From JACOXT01 sp964372855 (lineage in GTDB: Bacteria; Patescibacteriota; Microgenomatia; Levybacterales; UBA12049): a stretch of DNA of 22,842 nt. How positions within the stretch are numbered: position 1 is the first letter of the stretch; each line of letters starts with the position of its first letter. Below are positions 1 through 6,649 of this stretch, in pieces. A program made the position numbers and the translations under genes. The notes beneath the pieces are model-generated. The model worked only from the letters and a program-made list of their open reading frames with translations. It made no database searches and was not told the DNA's origin. Location: the NCBI GenBank assembly GCA_964372855.1, contig CAYJRY010000015.1, forward strand, positions 1-22,842, given 5' to 3'.

Positions 1-787
1 AAACTGTTTTATATATTCTTTTGTGTTCTCTTGTTGGTGTTCCAAAAAATAAAGTTCGGGTCATGTCAGAACAATAGTTATTTACTTTCGCTCCAAAATC
101 AAAAAGGACAAATTGTCCTTTTTGTCCTGAGCTTGCCGAAGGACCTAATTTCGCATTACTCGTTTTGTGATGGGGAATTGCGGAGTTTTTGCCAAATGCA
201 ACAATAGGAGGAAAAGAAATATCAAAACCTTGTTTTTTTATAAAAAACTCTAACTCAAAAGCAATTTGTTTCTCACTGACTCCAGGTTTTATTTTATTTA
301 AAATATATTTAAAAGCGTTATCTCCAAGTTCGCACGCTTTTTGGATATTTAATATTTCGTTTGGACTTTTGATTGTGCGCAAATTATCAAAAGTAAAATG
401 ATTCAAACCTGCCTTACCGGCAGGAAGGTCATTTAACAAACGTAAAAGTTTTTCGTGTTCCGCAACCGTAATGTTATAATGGTCAAAACCAAGCCTTTTA
501 ATCTTATGTCTTTTTACTAAATCTTTGAACGCTTTTTCAAACGGAAAGCTTCCTGAAATTTCAATAAGTTCAAAGTCCTTGATTTTTTCTACTACCGCGT
601 TAGCATATCTACCATCAGTTAAGATATATTGTCTATCTTTAAGAATCAACAGAAATGCTTCGCGTTCAAAAGGCGTGAAGTATGAAAAATCTGTTAAATA
701 TATGATATTAGATAAAGAAGATACAAGAATAGCATCAAATTTTCTTTTTAGAATCTCATTCTTCAGAGACGTAAGTTTGGATTTCAT
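1..787 (-). CDS. M24 family metallopeptidase (Xaa-Pro aminopeptidase-like), 3' end outside window
   Basis: The frame runs from an ATG at 787 off the left edge, giving 262 visible residues of a family usually about 350-360 long. The N-terminal creatinase-like domain shows SNIIYLTDF (26-34) and the LTDGRYA motif (56-62). The catalytic pita-bread domain begins near residue 140. Visible metal-site residues are the PHH motif (205-207), D230 in LFDFG and D241 in YCSDMTRT; the remaining His and Glu ligands lie beyond the edge. Such enzymes are cytosolic and remove N-terminal residues preceding proline, using two metal ions. The start codon overlaps the stop of the upstream secreted-protein gene (ATGA), so it is probably translated as the last visible gene of a three-gene minus-strand operon. 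Two palindromes are embedded in frame (residues 122-127 and 215-221), an unusual feature discussed separately. Family assignment is firm; exact substrate is not visible. Confidence 0.9.
   Translation of the reverse strand, partial: MKSKLTSLKNEILKRKFDAILVSSLSNIIYLTDFSYFTPFEREAFLLILKDRQYILTDGRYANAVVEKIKDFELIEISGSFPFEKAFKDLVKRHKIKRLGFDHYNITVAEHEKLLRLLNDLPAGKAGLNHFTFDNLRTIKSPNEILNIQKACELGDNAFKYILNKIKPGVSEKQIAFELEFFIKKQGFDISFPPIVAFGKNSAIPHHKTSNAKLGPSASSGQKGQFVLFDFGAKVNNYCSDMTRTLFFGTPTREHKRIYKTV
124..144. repeat. In-frame palindromic element in the M24 peptidase gene
   Basis: A 21-base segment with GTCCT at one end and AGGAC at the other encodes GPSASSGQ on the minus strand, between the conserved PHHKTSN and FVLFDFG segments. 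Directly beside it, 101-123 forms a second near-perfect inverted repeat with 11-base arms (AAAAAGGACAA / TTGTCCTTTTT). The coding frame is preserved. This looks like a small dispersed palindrome inserted in a surface loop; that it is repeated elsewhere in the genome is inferred. Confidence 0.55.
408..424. repeat. In-frame palindrome CCTGCC-5-GGCAGG in the M24 peptidase gene
   Basis: CCTGCCTTACCGGCAGG has perfect 6-base arms around a 5-base loop and encodes PAGKAG in the linker between the two domains of the peptidase. Its GC content stands out against the AT-rich surroundings, and it keeps the reading frame. It is best explained as an inserted palindromic repeat. Confidence 0.55.
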
Positions 788-1473
788 TGTTTGGGGGATT
801 TTGGGATAAAAGGAACTTCAGGGAAGATAAGAACCCGATTTGCAAGAATTTTATTTTTATTTGCGGTATCCAAAGGTCCGGAGGCAATAATTGTATAGTT
901 TTCTTTTATTTTGGAAAACCCTGATCTTGTAACATCGGTTTGGATAGTGTAGGAATTTGTTATTGTATTATAATCAATATCAATTAAATAATTTTTGCCA
1001 TTTTCCGCTGTAACAGTCACGGTAAAGTTTTTATCATCAATTGATTTTATACCTCCTCGGACAACAAAAAGCGGATTTACAAGTGTAACAAACCGCGCAA
1101 GTATTCGTCTGGAATCTTTATTGTAAAGACCAAGAATCCCTAGTGTATCAGTGTCTTTTATATCAGAAATCCCATAACTTTCTTTTGCTTTTGGGGAAGT
1201 AAATTTTGTAAATTCATCTACATCAACAAATCTAGTATTTCCCTGCAAATCACTAACTGTTATTTGAGTATTTGTGACGTTGGTGACTTTGCCTATTATG
1301 CCACGTTTTTCAACTAGTCGAAGCTGTGCAACTCGAGATGCAATATTTTCTATAAGTTCCATTTTTATATCTGGAGTTGGTGTTTGGCTATATACTTTAT
1401 CTGTTATCAAAAAGCCTTCAACTAGCGTTATTAATATTCCGGCAAAAAGTATTGATAGAATCGTTATTTTCAT
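784..1473 (-). CDS. Secreted or membrane-anchored beta-rich protein (DUF5666-like)
   Basis: This 229-residue protein starts with a hydrophobic segment (residues 3-25, MKITILSILFAGILITLVEG) that reads as a signal peptide or anchor, followed by a helical stretch (about 35-58). Two repeated beta-rich modules follow, GIIGKVTNVTNTQITVSDLQG and, near residue 135, GGIKSIDDKNFTVTVTAENGK. The pattern of a short strand pair ending in an N/D-T-hydrophobic core and G-K/N turn resembles DUF5666-type OB-like domains. Function is unknown; the location would be outside the membrane. It lies 3 bases after the stop of the Ig-like gene and overlaps the M24 start by four bases, so these three are probably one transcript. 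No Shine-Dalgarno sequence is visible. The domain name is tentative; the export prediction is stronger. Confidence 0.7.
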   Translation of the reverse strand: MKITILSILFAGILITLVEGFLITDKVYSQTPTPDIKMELIENIASRVAQLRLVEKRGIIGKVTNVTNTQITVSDLQGNTRFVDVDEFTKFTSPKAKESYGISDIKDTDTLGILGLYNKDSRRILARFVTLVNPLFVVRGGIKSIDDKNFTVTVTAENGKNYLIDIDYNTITNSYTIQTDVTRSGFSKIKENYTIIASGPLDTANKNKILANRVLIFPEVPFIPKSPKQ

Positions 1474-1476
1474 TTT

Positions 1477-1902
1477 TTAAAAATCTTCAGTCGAATATGT
1501 GACGGTTTGAATTATTGATTTTGTTTCTCCATCTTGCGCAACTGCAATTACTTCTATTATATTTTGTCCATCAGAAAGCGTTACTGATTTTGAGAAATTT
1601 CCAGATAGCGATGGTTTGACAATATTCTCAAAACCATTTACTAGTATTGCTACAATCGCATCTGCTCTTGTTTTGCCGGATACTATTAGAGTTTTATTAT
1701 CATATACTTTTTCATCTTCCGGCTGATTTAATTCAAGCGTAATAGATGGAATTGGAGTTGGTGTCAAGGTTATCAATACGGCGATATTTTTGGGATTATC
1801 ATTGTTTGATTTAGAAAACTGGAAGAAAAAAAATAATCCTCCGGCAACAAGAAGTCCAAGAATGGTTGCGACAAAAGAAAGAATTACTTTTTCTGTTTTC
1901 AT
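1477..1902 (-). CDS. Single-pass membrane protein with an Ig-like (glucodextranase B-type) domain
   Basis: The 141-residue product has a short basic start, one transmembrane helix (about 7-29), a low-complexity TPTPIPS linker and one beta-sandwich domain (about 52-138). The domain shows the LNQPEDEKVYDNKTLIVSGKT opening, a VNGFEN turn and the DGQNIIEVIAVAQDGE segment typical of bacterial Ig-like or glucodextranase domain B modules found on cell-surface proteins. It likely displays the domain outside the cell. It is the first gene of the minus-strand unit with the secreted protein and the M24 peptidase. A good promoter sits just upstream, leaving a predicted 5' leader of only about seven bases and no Shine-Dalgarno site. 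Confidence 0.7.
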   Translation of the reverse strand: MKTEKVILSFVATILGLLVAGGLFFFFQFSKSNNDNPKNIAVLITLTPTPIPSITLELNQPEDEKVYDNKTLIVSGKTRADAIVAILVNGFENIVKPSLSGNFSKSVTLSDGQNIIEVIAVAQDGETKSIIQTVTYSTEDF

Positions 1903-1915
1903 TGAAGATCGAAAT

Positions 1916-1945
1916 ATGATACGATACTGTCTATCCTCTTGTCAA
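1916..1945 (-). promoter_or_regulatory. Sigma70-type promoter for the Ig-like/M24 operon
   Basis: On the minus strand TTGACA (1945-1940) is followed after 18 bases by TATCAT (1921-1916). The predicted transcription start, about seven bases further, lies about seven bases before the ATG at 1902, so the mRNA would be nearly leaderless. Confidence 0.55.
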
Positions 1946-1956
1946 GGTAAAATTCC

Positions 1957-1962
1957 TATGAT
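1957..1962 (+). promoter_or_regulatory. Probable -10 element for the MBL-like/dnaB operon
   Basis: TATGAT ends 11 bases before the GTG start at 1974, which would give a leader of about five bases. No good -35 is spaced correctly, so support is limited. It is divergent from the promoter at 1916-1945. Confidence 0.35.
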
Positions 1963-1973
1963 AGGATGTTGGG

Positions 1974-2492
1974 GTGGATATTTCTTTGTTAAACCATACC
2001 TGTCTAAGATTAAAAGGTAAAAAGGTTATTTTTATAATTGATCCATCATTGCCAATGGCAAAAGCAAATGCCGATGCAATATTGATTACTGGTGCAGTTT
2101 TTGATACTTCAAAAGTTGTGGATTATAGAGTTGTAGTAAATGGGGCTGGGGATTATGAAATTGCCGGAGTAAAAATAAATGGTCATAAAATTGAGAATGG
2201 ATCTGTTTATAGACTTTCAATAGATAATTTGAGCGTTATAGCAGGAAAAGCAAGCGATATATCAAAATTAGGAGAAAAAGTTGGTACAAGTGATATTATA
2301 ATGCTTAATACAACAAATGATTTTAATGAATCTCAAATTACTTCACTTTCACCCAAAATAGTTGTTATTTATGGAGACAACAAAGACAATTGTGCTAAAA
2401 AATTAGGCATACAAAATTTATCTACAGTTGATAAATTGTCAATCACAAAAGATAAATTACCACAGGATTTACAAGTAATAGTTTTACGTTAA
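1974..2492 (+). CDS. Degenerate metallo-beta-lactamase-fold (UlaG-like) protein
   Basis: The product is 172 residues from a GTG start. The opening MDISLLNHTCLRLKGKKVIF and the following IDP match the first strands of UlaG-like metallo-beta-lactamase hydrolases (typical pattern: L-G-H-S-C/S-F, then a TDP). The middle (GAGDYEIAGVKINGH) and late segments (DIIMLNTTNDF, then SPKIVVIYGDN) also follow that fold. The metal-binding HxHxDH motif is missing: the corresponding place reads LITGAVFDTSKV. The protein is therefore probably not a metal hydrolase and may be a structural or binding relative. It sits one base upstream of dnaB and is presumably co-transcribed. The start was chosen because it restores the family N terminus; no ATG is available there. 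Confidence 0.65.
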   Translation: MDISLLNHTCLRLKGKKVIFIIDPSLPMAKANADAILITGAVFDTSKVVDYRVVVNGAGDYEIAGVKINGHKIENGSVYRLSIDNLSVIAGKASDISKLGEKVGTSDIIMLNTTNDFNESQITSLSPKIVVIYGDNKDNCAKKLGIQNLSTVDKLSITKDKLPQDLQVIVLR

Positions 2493-2493
2493 T

Positions 2494-3828
2494 ATGGCAA
2501 GCATTAAAGTGCCACCTCAAAATATTGAAGCGGAGCAGTCTGTTTTGGGTGCTATATTAATAGACAAAAATGCAATAGCTTCTGTTGCTACATTAATTAC
2601 GCCAAATGATTTTTATGACAAAATAAATGGACTTATTTTTGAATGTATGTTAACTCTTTATGAGCAGGGAAAGCCAATTGATCTTTTGACTGTAAAGTCC
2701 TCTCTTAAAAAATATAAAGGCAAGGAGAAAATCGATTCTTCGTATTTAGTTGATCTAGTCAATGCTGTGCCAACAGCGGCAAACATAGAACATTACGCAG
2801 GTTTAATTAGGGAAACTTCAACAAAAAGAGCTTTAATTCATGCAGGATCAGAAATTACAGCGATGGGTTTTATTGAAGACAAGGAAGTGGATGATCTTTT
2901 GAATAAAGCTGAATCATCAATTTTTGCTATTTCTCAAAGTAATCAAACGAGATCTTTTATTCCACTTAAAGAAGCCCTTGCTGAAAGTTTCGATAGGATT
3001 GATGAGTTACACAAAAAAGGCGCTGGACTCCGTGGGGTAAAAACAGGATTTGTTGATTTGGACAATACTCTTTCCGGACTTCAGGCGTCAAATCTTATAA
3101 TTCTTGCTGCGCGGCCTGGGCAAGGAAAAACAGCGATGATTGTTAATATTGCTCAATACGCTGGAGTTGTTGAAAAGATAGGAGTTGGGATATTCTCACT
3201 TGAGATGAGTAAAGAGGAATTGGTAGATAGGCTTTTGGTCGGGCAGGCGGATGTTGACGCGTGGAGAATAAAAACAGGAAGACTATCAGAGGGCGATTTT
3301 ACTAAGTTATCTCAAGCTATGGGAGAACTCGCTGATGCACCGATATTTATAGATGATACTCCAGGAATTACAGTATCTGAAATGCGAACAAAAGCAAGAA
3401 GACTTCAGCTTGAGCACAATATCTCACTTTTTATAGTTGATTATCTTCAGCTTGTTGATCCAGGACGCCGATATGACAATAGGGTACAGGAAGTTTCAAT
3501 AGTATCTCAATCATTGAAAAATTTAGCAAGAGAATTAAAAGTTCCTATTATAGCAGTATCGCAGTTGTCTCGTGCGGTTGAACATAGGGGAGAAAGAAAG
3601 CCACAGTTAGCAGATCTTCGTGAATCAGGTGCAATTGAGCAGGATGCGGATGTTGTGATGTTTTTGTATCGCCCAGAAGCAGAGCTTGCGCCTACAATGC
3701 AAATAAAACTCCTCATTGCCAAACACAGAAACGGCCCAATGGGCGAGATAGATCTTCTTTTTAGAGGAGATAGAATTAAGTTTTATAATGTGGAAACAAA
3801 AAGAGAAGAAGTTATAAGTATGGCTTAG
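2494..3828 (+). CDS. dnaB: Replicative DNA helicase DnaB
   Basis: This 444-residue protein is full length for the family. The N-terminal DnaB domain opens with PPQNIEAEQSVLGAILID (8-25). The C-terminal RecA-like ATPase has Walker A ARPGQGKT (206-213, K212), the LFIVDYLQL Walker B strand and the C-terminal AVSQLSRAVEHRGERKPQLA motif with the following LRESGAIEQDAD. It unwinds DNA ahead of the replication fork as a ring-shaped hexamer and recruits primase. Its ATG lies one base after the stop of the MBL-like gene, with no separate ribosome site, suggesting translational coupling. No intein or truncation is seen. It ends six bases from the convergent cutA stop. Confidence 0.97.
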   Translation: MASIKVPPQNIEAEQSVLGAILIDKNAIASVATLITPNDFYDKINGLIFECMLTLYEQGKPIDLLTVKSSLKKYKGKEKIDSSYLVDLVNAVPTAANIEHYAGLIRETSTKRALIHAGSEITAMGFIEDKEVDDLLNKAESSIFAISQSNQTRSFIPLKEALAESFDRIDELHKKGAGLRGVKTGFVDLDNTLSGLQASNLIILAARPGQGKTAMIVNIAQYAGVVEKIGVGIFSLEMSKEELVDRLLVGQADVDAWRIKTGRLSEGDFTKLSQAMGELADAPIFIDDTPGITVSEMRTKARRLQLEHNISLFIVDYLQLVDPGRRYDNRVQEVSIVSQSLKNLARELKVPIIAVSQLSRAVEHRGERKPQLADLRESGAIEQDADVVMFLYRPEAELAPTMQIKLLIAKHRNGPMGEIDLLFRGDRIKFYNVETKREEVISMA

Positions 3829-3834
3829 TACAAC

Positions 3835-4149
3835 TTAGTTTTTGACTTCTCTTTTTAGCCAGTCAAAGTATTTTTGGTTTGAAGAGACTGGAATTTTGAC
3901 AATGCAGGGAATAGTGTAAGAATGTATTTTCTCAACTTCTTTTTTTACTTTTTCAAAGTTTTCCTCAAGCGTTTTTGCGATTAAAATACATTCGGATTCA
4001 TCAGCTAGCTTTCCTTTCCAAGGATAAAGACTGTTAACAGGTCTATGGATATTTGCACAAGCAATAAGTTTTTTCGAAAGTAAATGCTTTGCAATTTTTC
4101 TTGCCTCCTGCTTAGTGGGATTTGTAATATATATAAAAATAAAATTCAC
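3835..4149 (-). CDS. cutA: CutA-like divalent cation tolerance protein
   Basis: From a GTG at 4149 the product is 104 residues, the normal CutA length. Family motifs are visible: the NFIFIYITNPTKQEARKIA opening, LLSKKLIACANI, SLYPWKGKL, ESECILIAKT, and near the C terminus IPCIVKIPVSSNQKYFDWLK. CutA forms a ferredoxin-like trimer and is linked to metal tolerance, though its molecular role is unsettled. The frame stays open upstream through the tRNA gene to an ATG, but that extension is tRNA sequence and is rejected. There is no methionine in the body. The GTG begins three bases after the tRNA 3' end, so cutA appears to be expressed from the tRNA transcript; see findings. Confidence 0.9.
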   Translation of the reverse strand: MNFIFIYITNPTKQEARKIAKHLLSKKLIACANIHRPVNSLYPWKGKLADESECILIAKTLEENFEKVKKEVEKIHSYTIPCIVKIPVSSNQKYFDWLKREVKN

Positions 4150-4152
4150 AAG

Positions 4153-4235
4153 TGGGCAAGGAGGGAGTCGAACCCTCACAGCCTTGCGACTAGTAGTTTT
4201 TGAGACTACCGCGTATACCATTCCGCCACTTGCCC
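4153..4235 (-). tRNA. tRNA-Leu (anticodon CAA)
   Basis: On the minus strand a full cloverleaf can be drawn: acceptor GGGCAAG / CTTGCCC (7 pairs) with discriminator A, a D arm, anticodon stem GTAGT / ACTAC around loop CTCAAAA (anticodon CAA, reading UUG), a long class II variable arm, and T arm GAGGG-TTCGACT-CCCTC. The 83-base length and long variable arm fit leucine. The 3' CCA is not encoded. cutA starts directly downstream. Confidence 0.95.
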
Positions 4236-4260
4236 CAATAAATTTAAAGTTGACATCGCT

Positions 4261-4325
4261 CTGTCATTTCGATTTGTCAAGTTACGGAGGGGAATCCCCT
4301 CGGTATTCACTTTGTTCGAAATAAC
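4261..4325. repeat. Imperfect palindromic (REP-like) intergenic element
   Basis: The outer arms TGTCATTTCGA (4262-4272) and TCGAAATAAC (about 4314-4323) are near inverse complements. An inner perfect core GAGGGGAATCCCCTC is flanked by further partial pairing (TACGGAGGGG against TACCGAGGGG). The whole can fold as one long hairpin. It lies upstream of the tRNA-Leu/cutA unit and of the NIF3 promoter. No T tract follows, so it is not an ordinary terminator. Confidence 0.45.
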
Positions 4326-4338
4326 TCTAGGAGTCGTT

Positions 4339-4367
4339 TTGCATTTTAAGCTTTTCTATTATATACT
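4339..4367 (+). promoter_or_regulatory. Promoter of the leader ORF/NIF3 unit
   Basis: TTGCAT (4339-4344) and TATACT (4362-4367) are separated by 17 bases. The predicted start of transcription falls at or just before the ATG at 4375. The same arrangement, with TTGCAA and TATAAT, precedes yebC. Confidence 0.55.
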
Positions 4368-4374
4368 TTCTCAT

Positions 4375-4425
4375 ATGACACTTTCAACCACATTCAATGT
4401 CATGATTAGGAGACTTGAACCATGA
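4375..4425 (+). promoter_or_regulatory. Leaderless 16-codon leader ORF with hairpin, upstream of NIF3-like gene
   Basis: An ATG at the predicted transcript start opens a 16-codon frame (MTLSTTFNVMIRRLEP) whose TGA stop overlaps the NIF3 start as ATGA. ATGACA (4375-4380) and TGTCAT (4398-4403) form a perfect 6-pair stem that holds the leader's own start codon. Just 3' of the stem, inside the leader frame, AGGAG lies 9 bases before the NIF3 ATG. A loop TTCAA (4384-4388) could also pair with TTGAA just before the main start. The 51-base length, stem placement, ribosome site and overlap all recur in front of yebC. The layout suggests translational coupling or a leader-based switch; the function is inferred. 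Confidence 0.55.
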
Positions 4426-5369
4426 CACTTCAAGAAATATACGAGTTGGGGATTAAGATGGGAATTAAAGCCGATCCGCGAGGAGAAGAAGTAGTAAAAA
4501 ATCGACTTTCAAAACTGAAGAAAGAATATAAAGAGCTTCCTGATAAAAAGAAAAAGTTTTTTGATCTTGAAAGTTTGGTTAATCCATACTCTGATTCTCG
4601 AATTTTGGTAGGTGACCCAAGACATAATGTTAAAAAACTCATGGCTGGAATTGATGCTGATGCCTCTGAAGTATTGCTACTTGATAGATTGGGAGGTTTT
4701 GATCTTTTGATTTCTCATCATCCGGGAGGACACGCATTGGCTGGACTACATGAGGTGATGGATGTACAAGTTGATATGTTCGCAAAAGCAGGTGTACCTA
4801 AAAATATAGCCTATGCGTTACTTCAGGATCGAAAGGGTGTTGTTCAGCGAAGATTTAATCCGCTAAATCACAACAGAGCAGTAGATGCAGCCAAGCTTTT
4901 AAAAGTTCCACTTTTAGCAATGCATACGATCTGGGATAATCTTGGCAATAAATTTATGGAAGATTATCTCTCAAAGAAAAATTTTGATACAGCATTAGAA
5001 TTACTTGAATATATTAAAGAGATTCCTGAGTTTACCGAGTCAACAAAAGGTAAATCTGGTCCATTTCTAGCATCAGGAACAGAAAAGTCTCCAACTGGAA
5101 AAATAATTGTTGGGTTTACAGGTGGAACAAATGTTTCAAAAGAGCTTTACGTAGAACTCTCAAAAGCAGGTGTGGGTACACTTATTGAAATGCATGCCTC
5201 AGAAGATGTTTTGGTGGAACTCCGAAAACTTCATATAAATGTAATTGATTGTGGTCACATGGCAGCTGATTCAATCGGAGCAAATATTTTTTTGGATGAG
5301 GTTGAGAGAAGGGGAGTAGAAGTTATTCCTTGTTCTGGACTTATTCGTATCAAACGCAGTCGCAGATAA
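4422..5369 (+). CDS. NIF3 family metal-binding protein
   Basis: The 315-residue protein carries the NIF3 pattern of metal-site residues: LISHHPGG (H99, H100), MHTIWDN (H168, D172) and near the C terminus IDCGHMAADSIG (H279, with D283 where a Glu is usual). NIF3 proteins form toroidal hexamers with a two-metal site. Some have been annotated as GTP cyclohydrolase 1 type 2 but the true reaction is unclear. The first 60 residues are charged and helical. The start is supported by AGGAG nine bases upstream and by the overlap with the leader ORF. An MFS transporter gene follows after 12 bases, so this is probably the first full gene of an operon. The E-to-D change in the metal site is conservative. 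Confidence 0.88.
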   Translation: MTLQEIYELGIKMGIKADPRGEEVVKNRLSKLKKEYKELPDKKKKFFDLESLVNPYSDSRILVGDPRHNVKKLMAGIDADASEVLLLDRLGGFDLLISHHPGGHALAGLHEVMDVQVDMFAKAGVPKNIAYALLQDRKGVVQRRFNPLNHNRAVDAAKLLKVPLLAMHTIWDNLGNKFMEDYLSKKNFDTALELLEYIKEIPEFTESTKGKSGPFLASGTEKSPTGKIIVGFTGGTNVSKELYVELSKAGVGTLIEMHASEDVLVELRKLHINVIDCGHMAADSIGANIFLDEVERRGVEVIPCSGLIRIKRSRR

Positions 5370-5381
5370 TAATCCCTCAAT

Positions 5382-6644
5382 ATGGAGATTTTCAAGAAGA
5401 AAATAGTAAGTAACGATATTCTTCGTGTTCTTCGAATTAGATCTTTCCTTTTTATGATGGGTTCAGAATTTTTTTCTCAGCTTGCTTTCAATATGCAAAA
5501 TTTTGTTTTGATATTTATTATTTACTCTGCAACCCGCTCTAATACTGCTGTATCTGGAGTTATACTTTCATTTACTATTCCAGCAATTCTTCTAAGCGTT
5601 TTCTCTGGAGTTTTCGTCGACAGATGGAACAAGAAAAAAATTATATTTTTTACAAATTTAATTAGAGGAATACTTATACTAATGTTTTTAATACCCAACC
5701 TCCATATTGGTTTTATGTATCTTCTAGTACTTCTTATCGCGATTGCTACTCAATTTTTTATACCTGCAGAAACAGCAATTATCCCTAGTCTTATTCCAAA
5801 AAAACTTATTATTTCAGGTAATGCGGTATTTGTTTTCGGGTTGTATTCAACAGTTCTTTTAGGGTATATATTATCCGGCCCGATACTTTTACTATTGGGT
5901 AGAAATAATACAATTATTTTTTTATCTTTACTTTTTTTCATAAGTACTTTTTTTGTTACAGGTATTAAAATAAAAAATAAAAAGAAAAATTATATTGTTG
6001 ATAAGTTTCCCGTCAAACGATTTTCTTTAGCCAACGAGACAAAAGAAGTCTTTTCATTTATAAAACGTGCAAGAAAAGTTATGCATGCTTTAATGATGCT
6101 TACAATAGCTCAAGCTGTTATGTTTACATTTGCTGTTTTAGGGCCTGGCTACGTTACGACTATTTTAGCATCACCATTGGAAAGTTTATCCTGGATACTT
6201 ATTACTCCCGCAGCTGTTGGTATGGCAATTGGAGTTATTATTTTAGGAAGCATAGGCAAGAAATTCAGACAAACCAGGCTCTCATCTTTGGGTTTTTTGA
6301 TGGTAGGAATCGCTTTTATTTTATTACCATTTGGAAGTAAATTAACTCATAGCGATTTAATGTTTAACTTGACAATGCTTCATGTAATTATCGCATTAGC
6401 TTTTGTAATTGGATTTTCTATTTCACTTGTGTTTGTTCCGTCAAATGCTACAATTCAGATGGAGTCTTCGGAGGAGCTTCGTGGAAGAATTTATGGATTT
6501 CTAAATGCTTTGGTTGGCGCAGTATCATTTTTACCGGTAATAATATCAGGGGGACTAGCAGATTTACTAGGAGTTGGAACAGTTATTTTTGGAGTAGGAA
6601 TTTTGTTGGTTTTAATAAGTGGAATTTTTTTCTTTTCTAAATAG
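5382..6644 (+). CDS. MFS family transporter
   Basis: The 420-residue protein is almost entirely hydrophobic, with about twelve membrane helices in two halves separated by a charged central loop (about 195-230, KIKNKKKNYIVDKF onward). The cytoplasmic loop after helix 2 reads GVFVDRWNKKKI, matching the MFS signature G-x-x-x-D-R-x-x-x-K/R. The overall form resembles the MFS_3/enterobactin exporter-like group, so it is more likely an exporter than an importer, but the substrate cannot be read from sequence. It follows the NIF3 gene by 12 bases and precedes the Lgt-like gene by 5, consistent with one operon. Confidence 0.85.
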   Translation: MEIFKKKIVSNDILRVLRIRSFLFMMGSEFFSQLAFNMQNFVLIFIIYSATRSNTAVSGVILSFTIPAILLSVFSGVFVDRWNKKKIIFFTNLIRGILILMFLIPNLHIGFMYLLVLLIAIATQFFIPAETAIIPSLIPKKLIISGNAVFVFGLYSTVLLGYILSGPILLLLGRNNTIIFLSLLFFISTFFVTGIKIKNKKKNYIVDKFPVKRFSLANETKEVFSFIKRARKVMHALMMLTIAQAVMFTFAVLGPGYVTTILASPLESLSWILITPAAVGMAIGVIILGSIGKKFRQTRLSSLGFLMVGIAFILLPFGSKLTHSDLMFNLTMLHVIIALAFVIGFSISLVFVPSNATIQMESSEELRGRIYGFLNALVGAVSFLPVIISGGLADLLGVGTVIFGVGILLVLISGIFFFSK

Positions 6645-6649
6645 TTTAT

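Noticed and set aside
1274..1480. Open frames antisense to the secreted protein and similar frames elsewhere (e.g. 189-401, 525-809)
   Set aside because: They are mirror frames of better-supported genes without ribosome sites or family patterns.
4150..4221. Longer cutA starting at an ATG at 4221
   Set aside because: The added 24 residues are translated tRNA-Leu sequence; the GTG at 4149 gives the normal family length.
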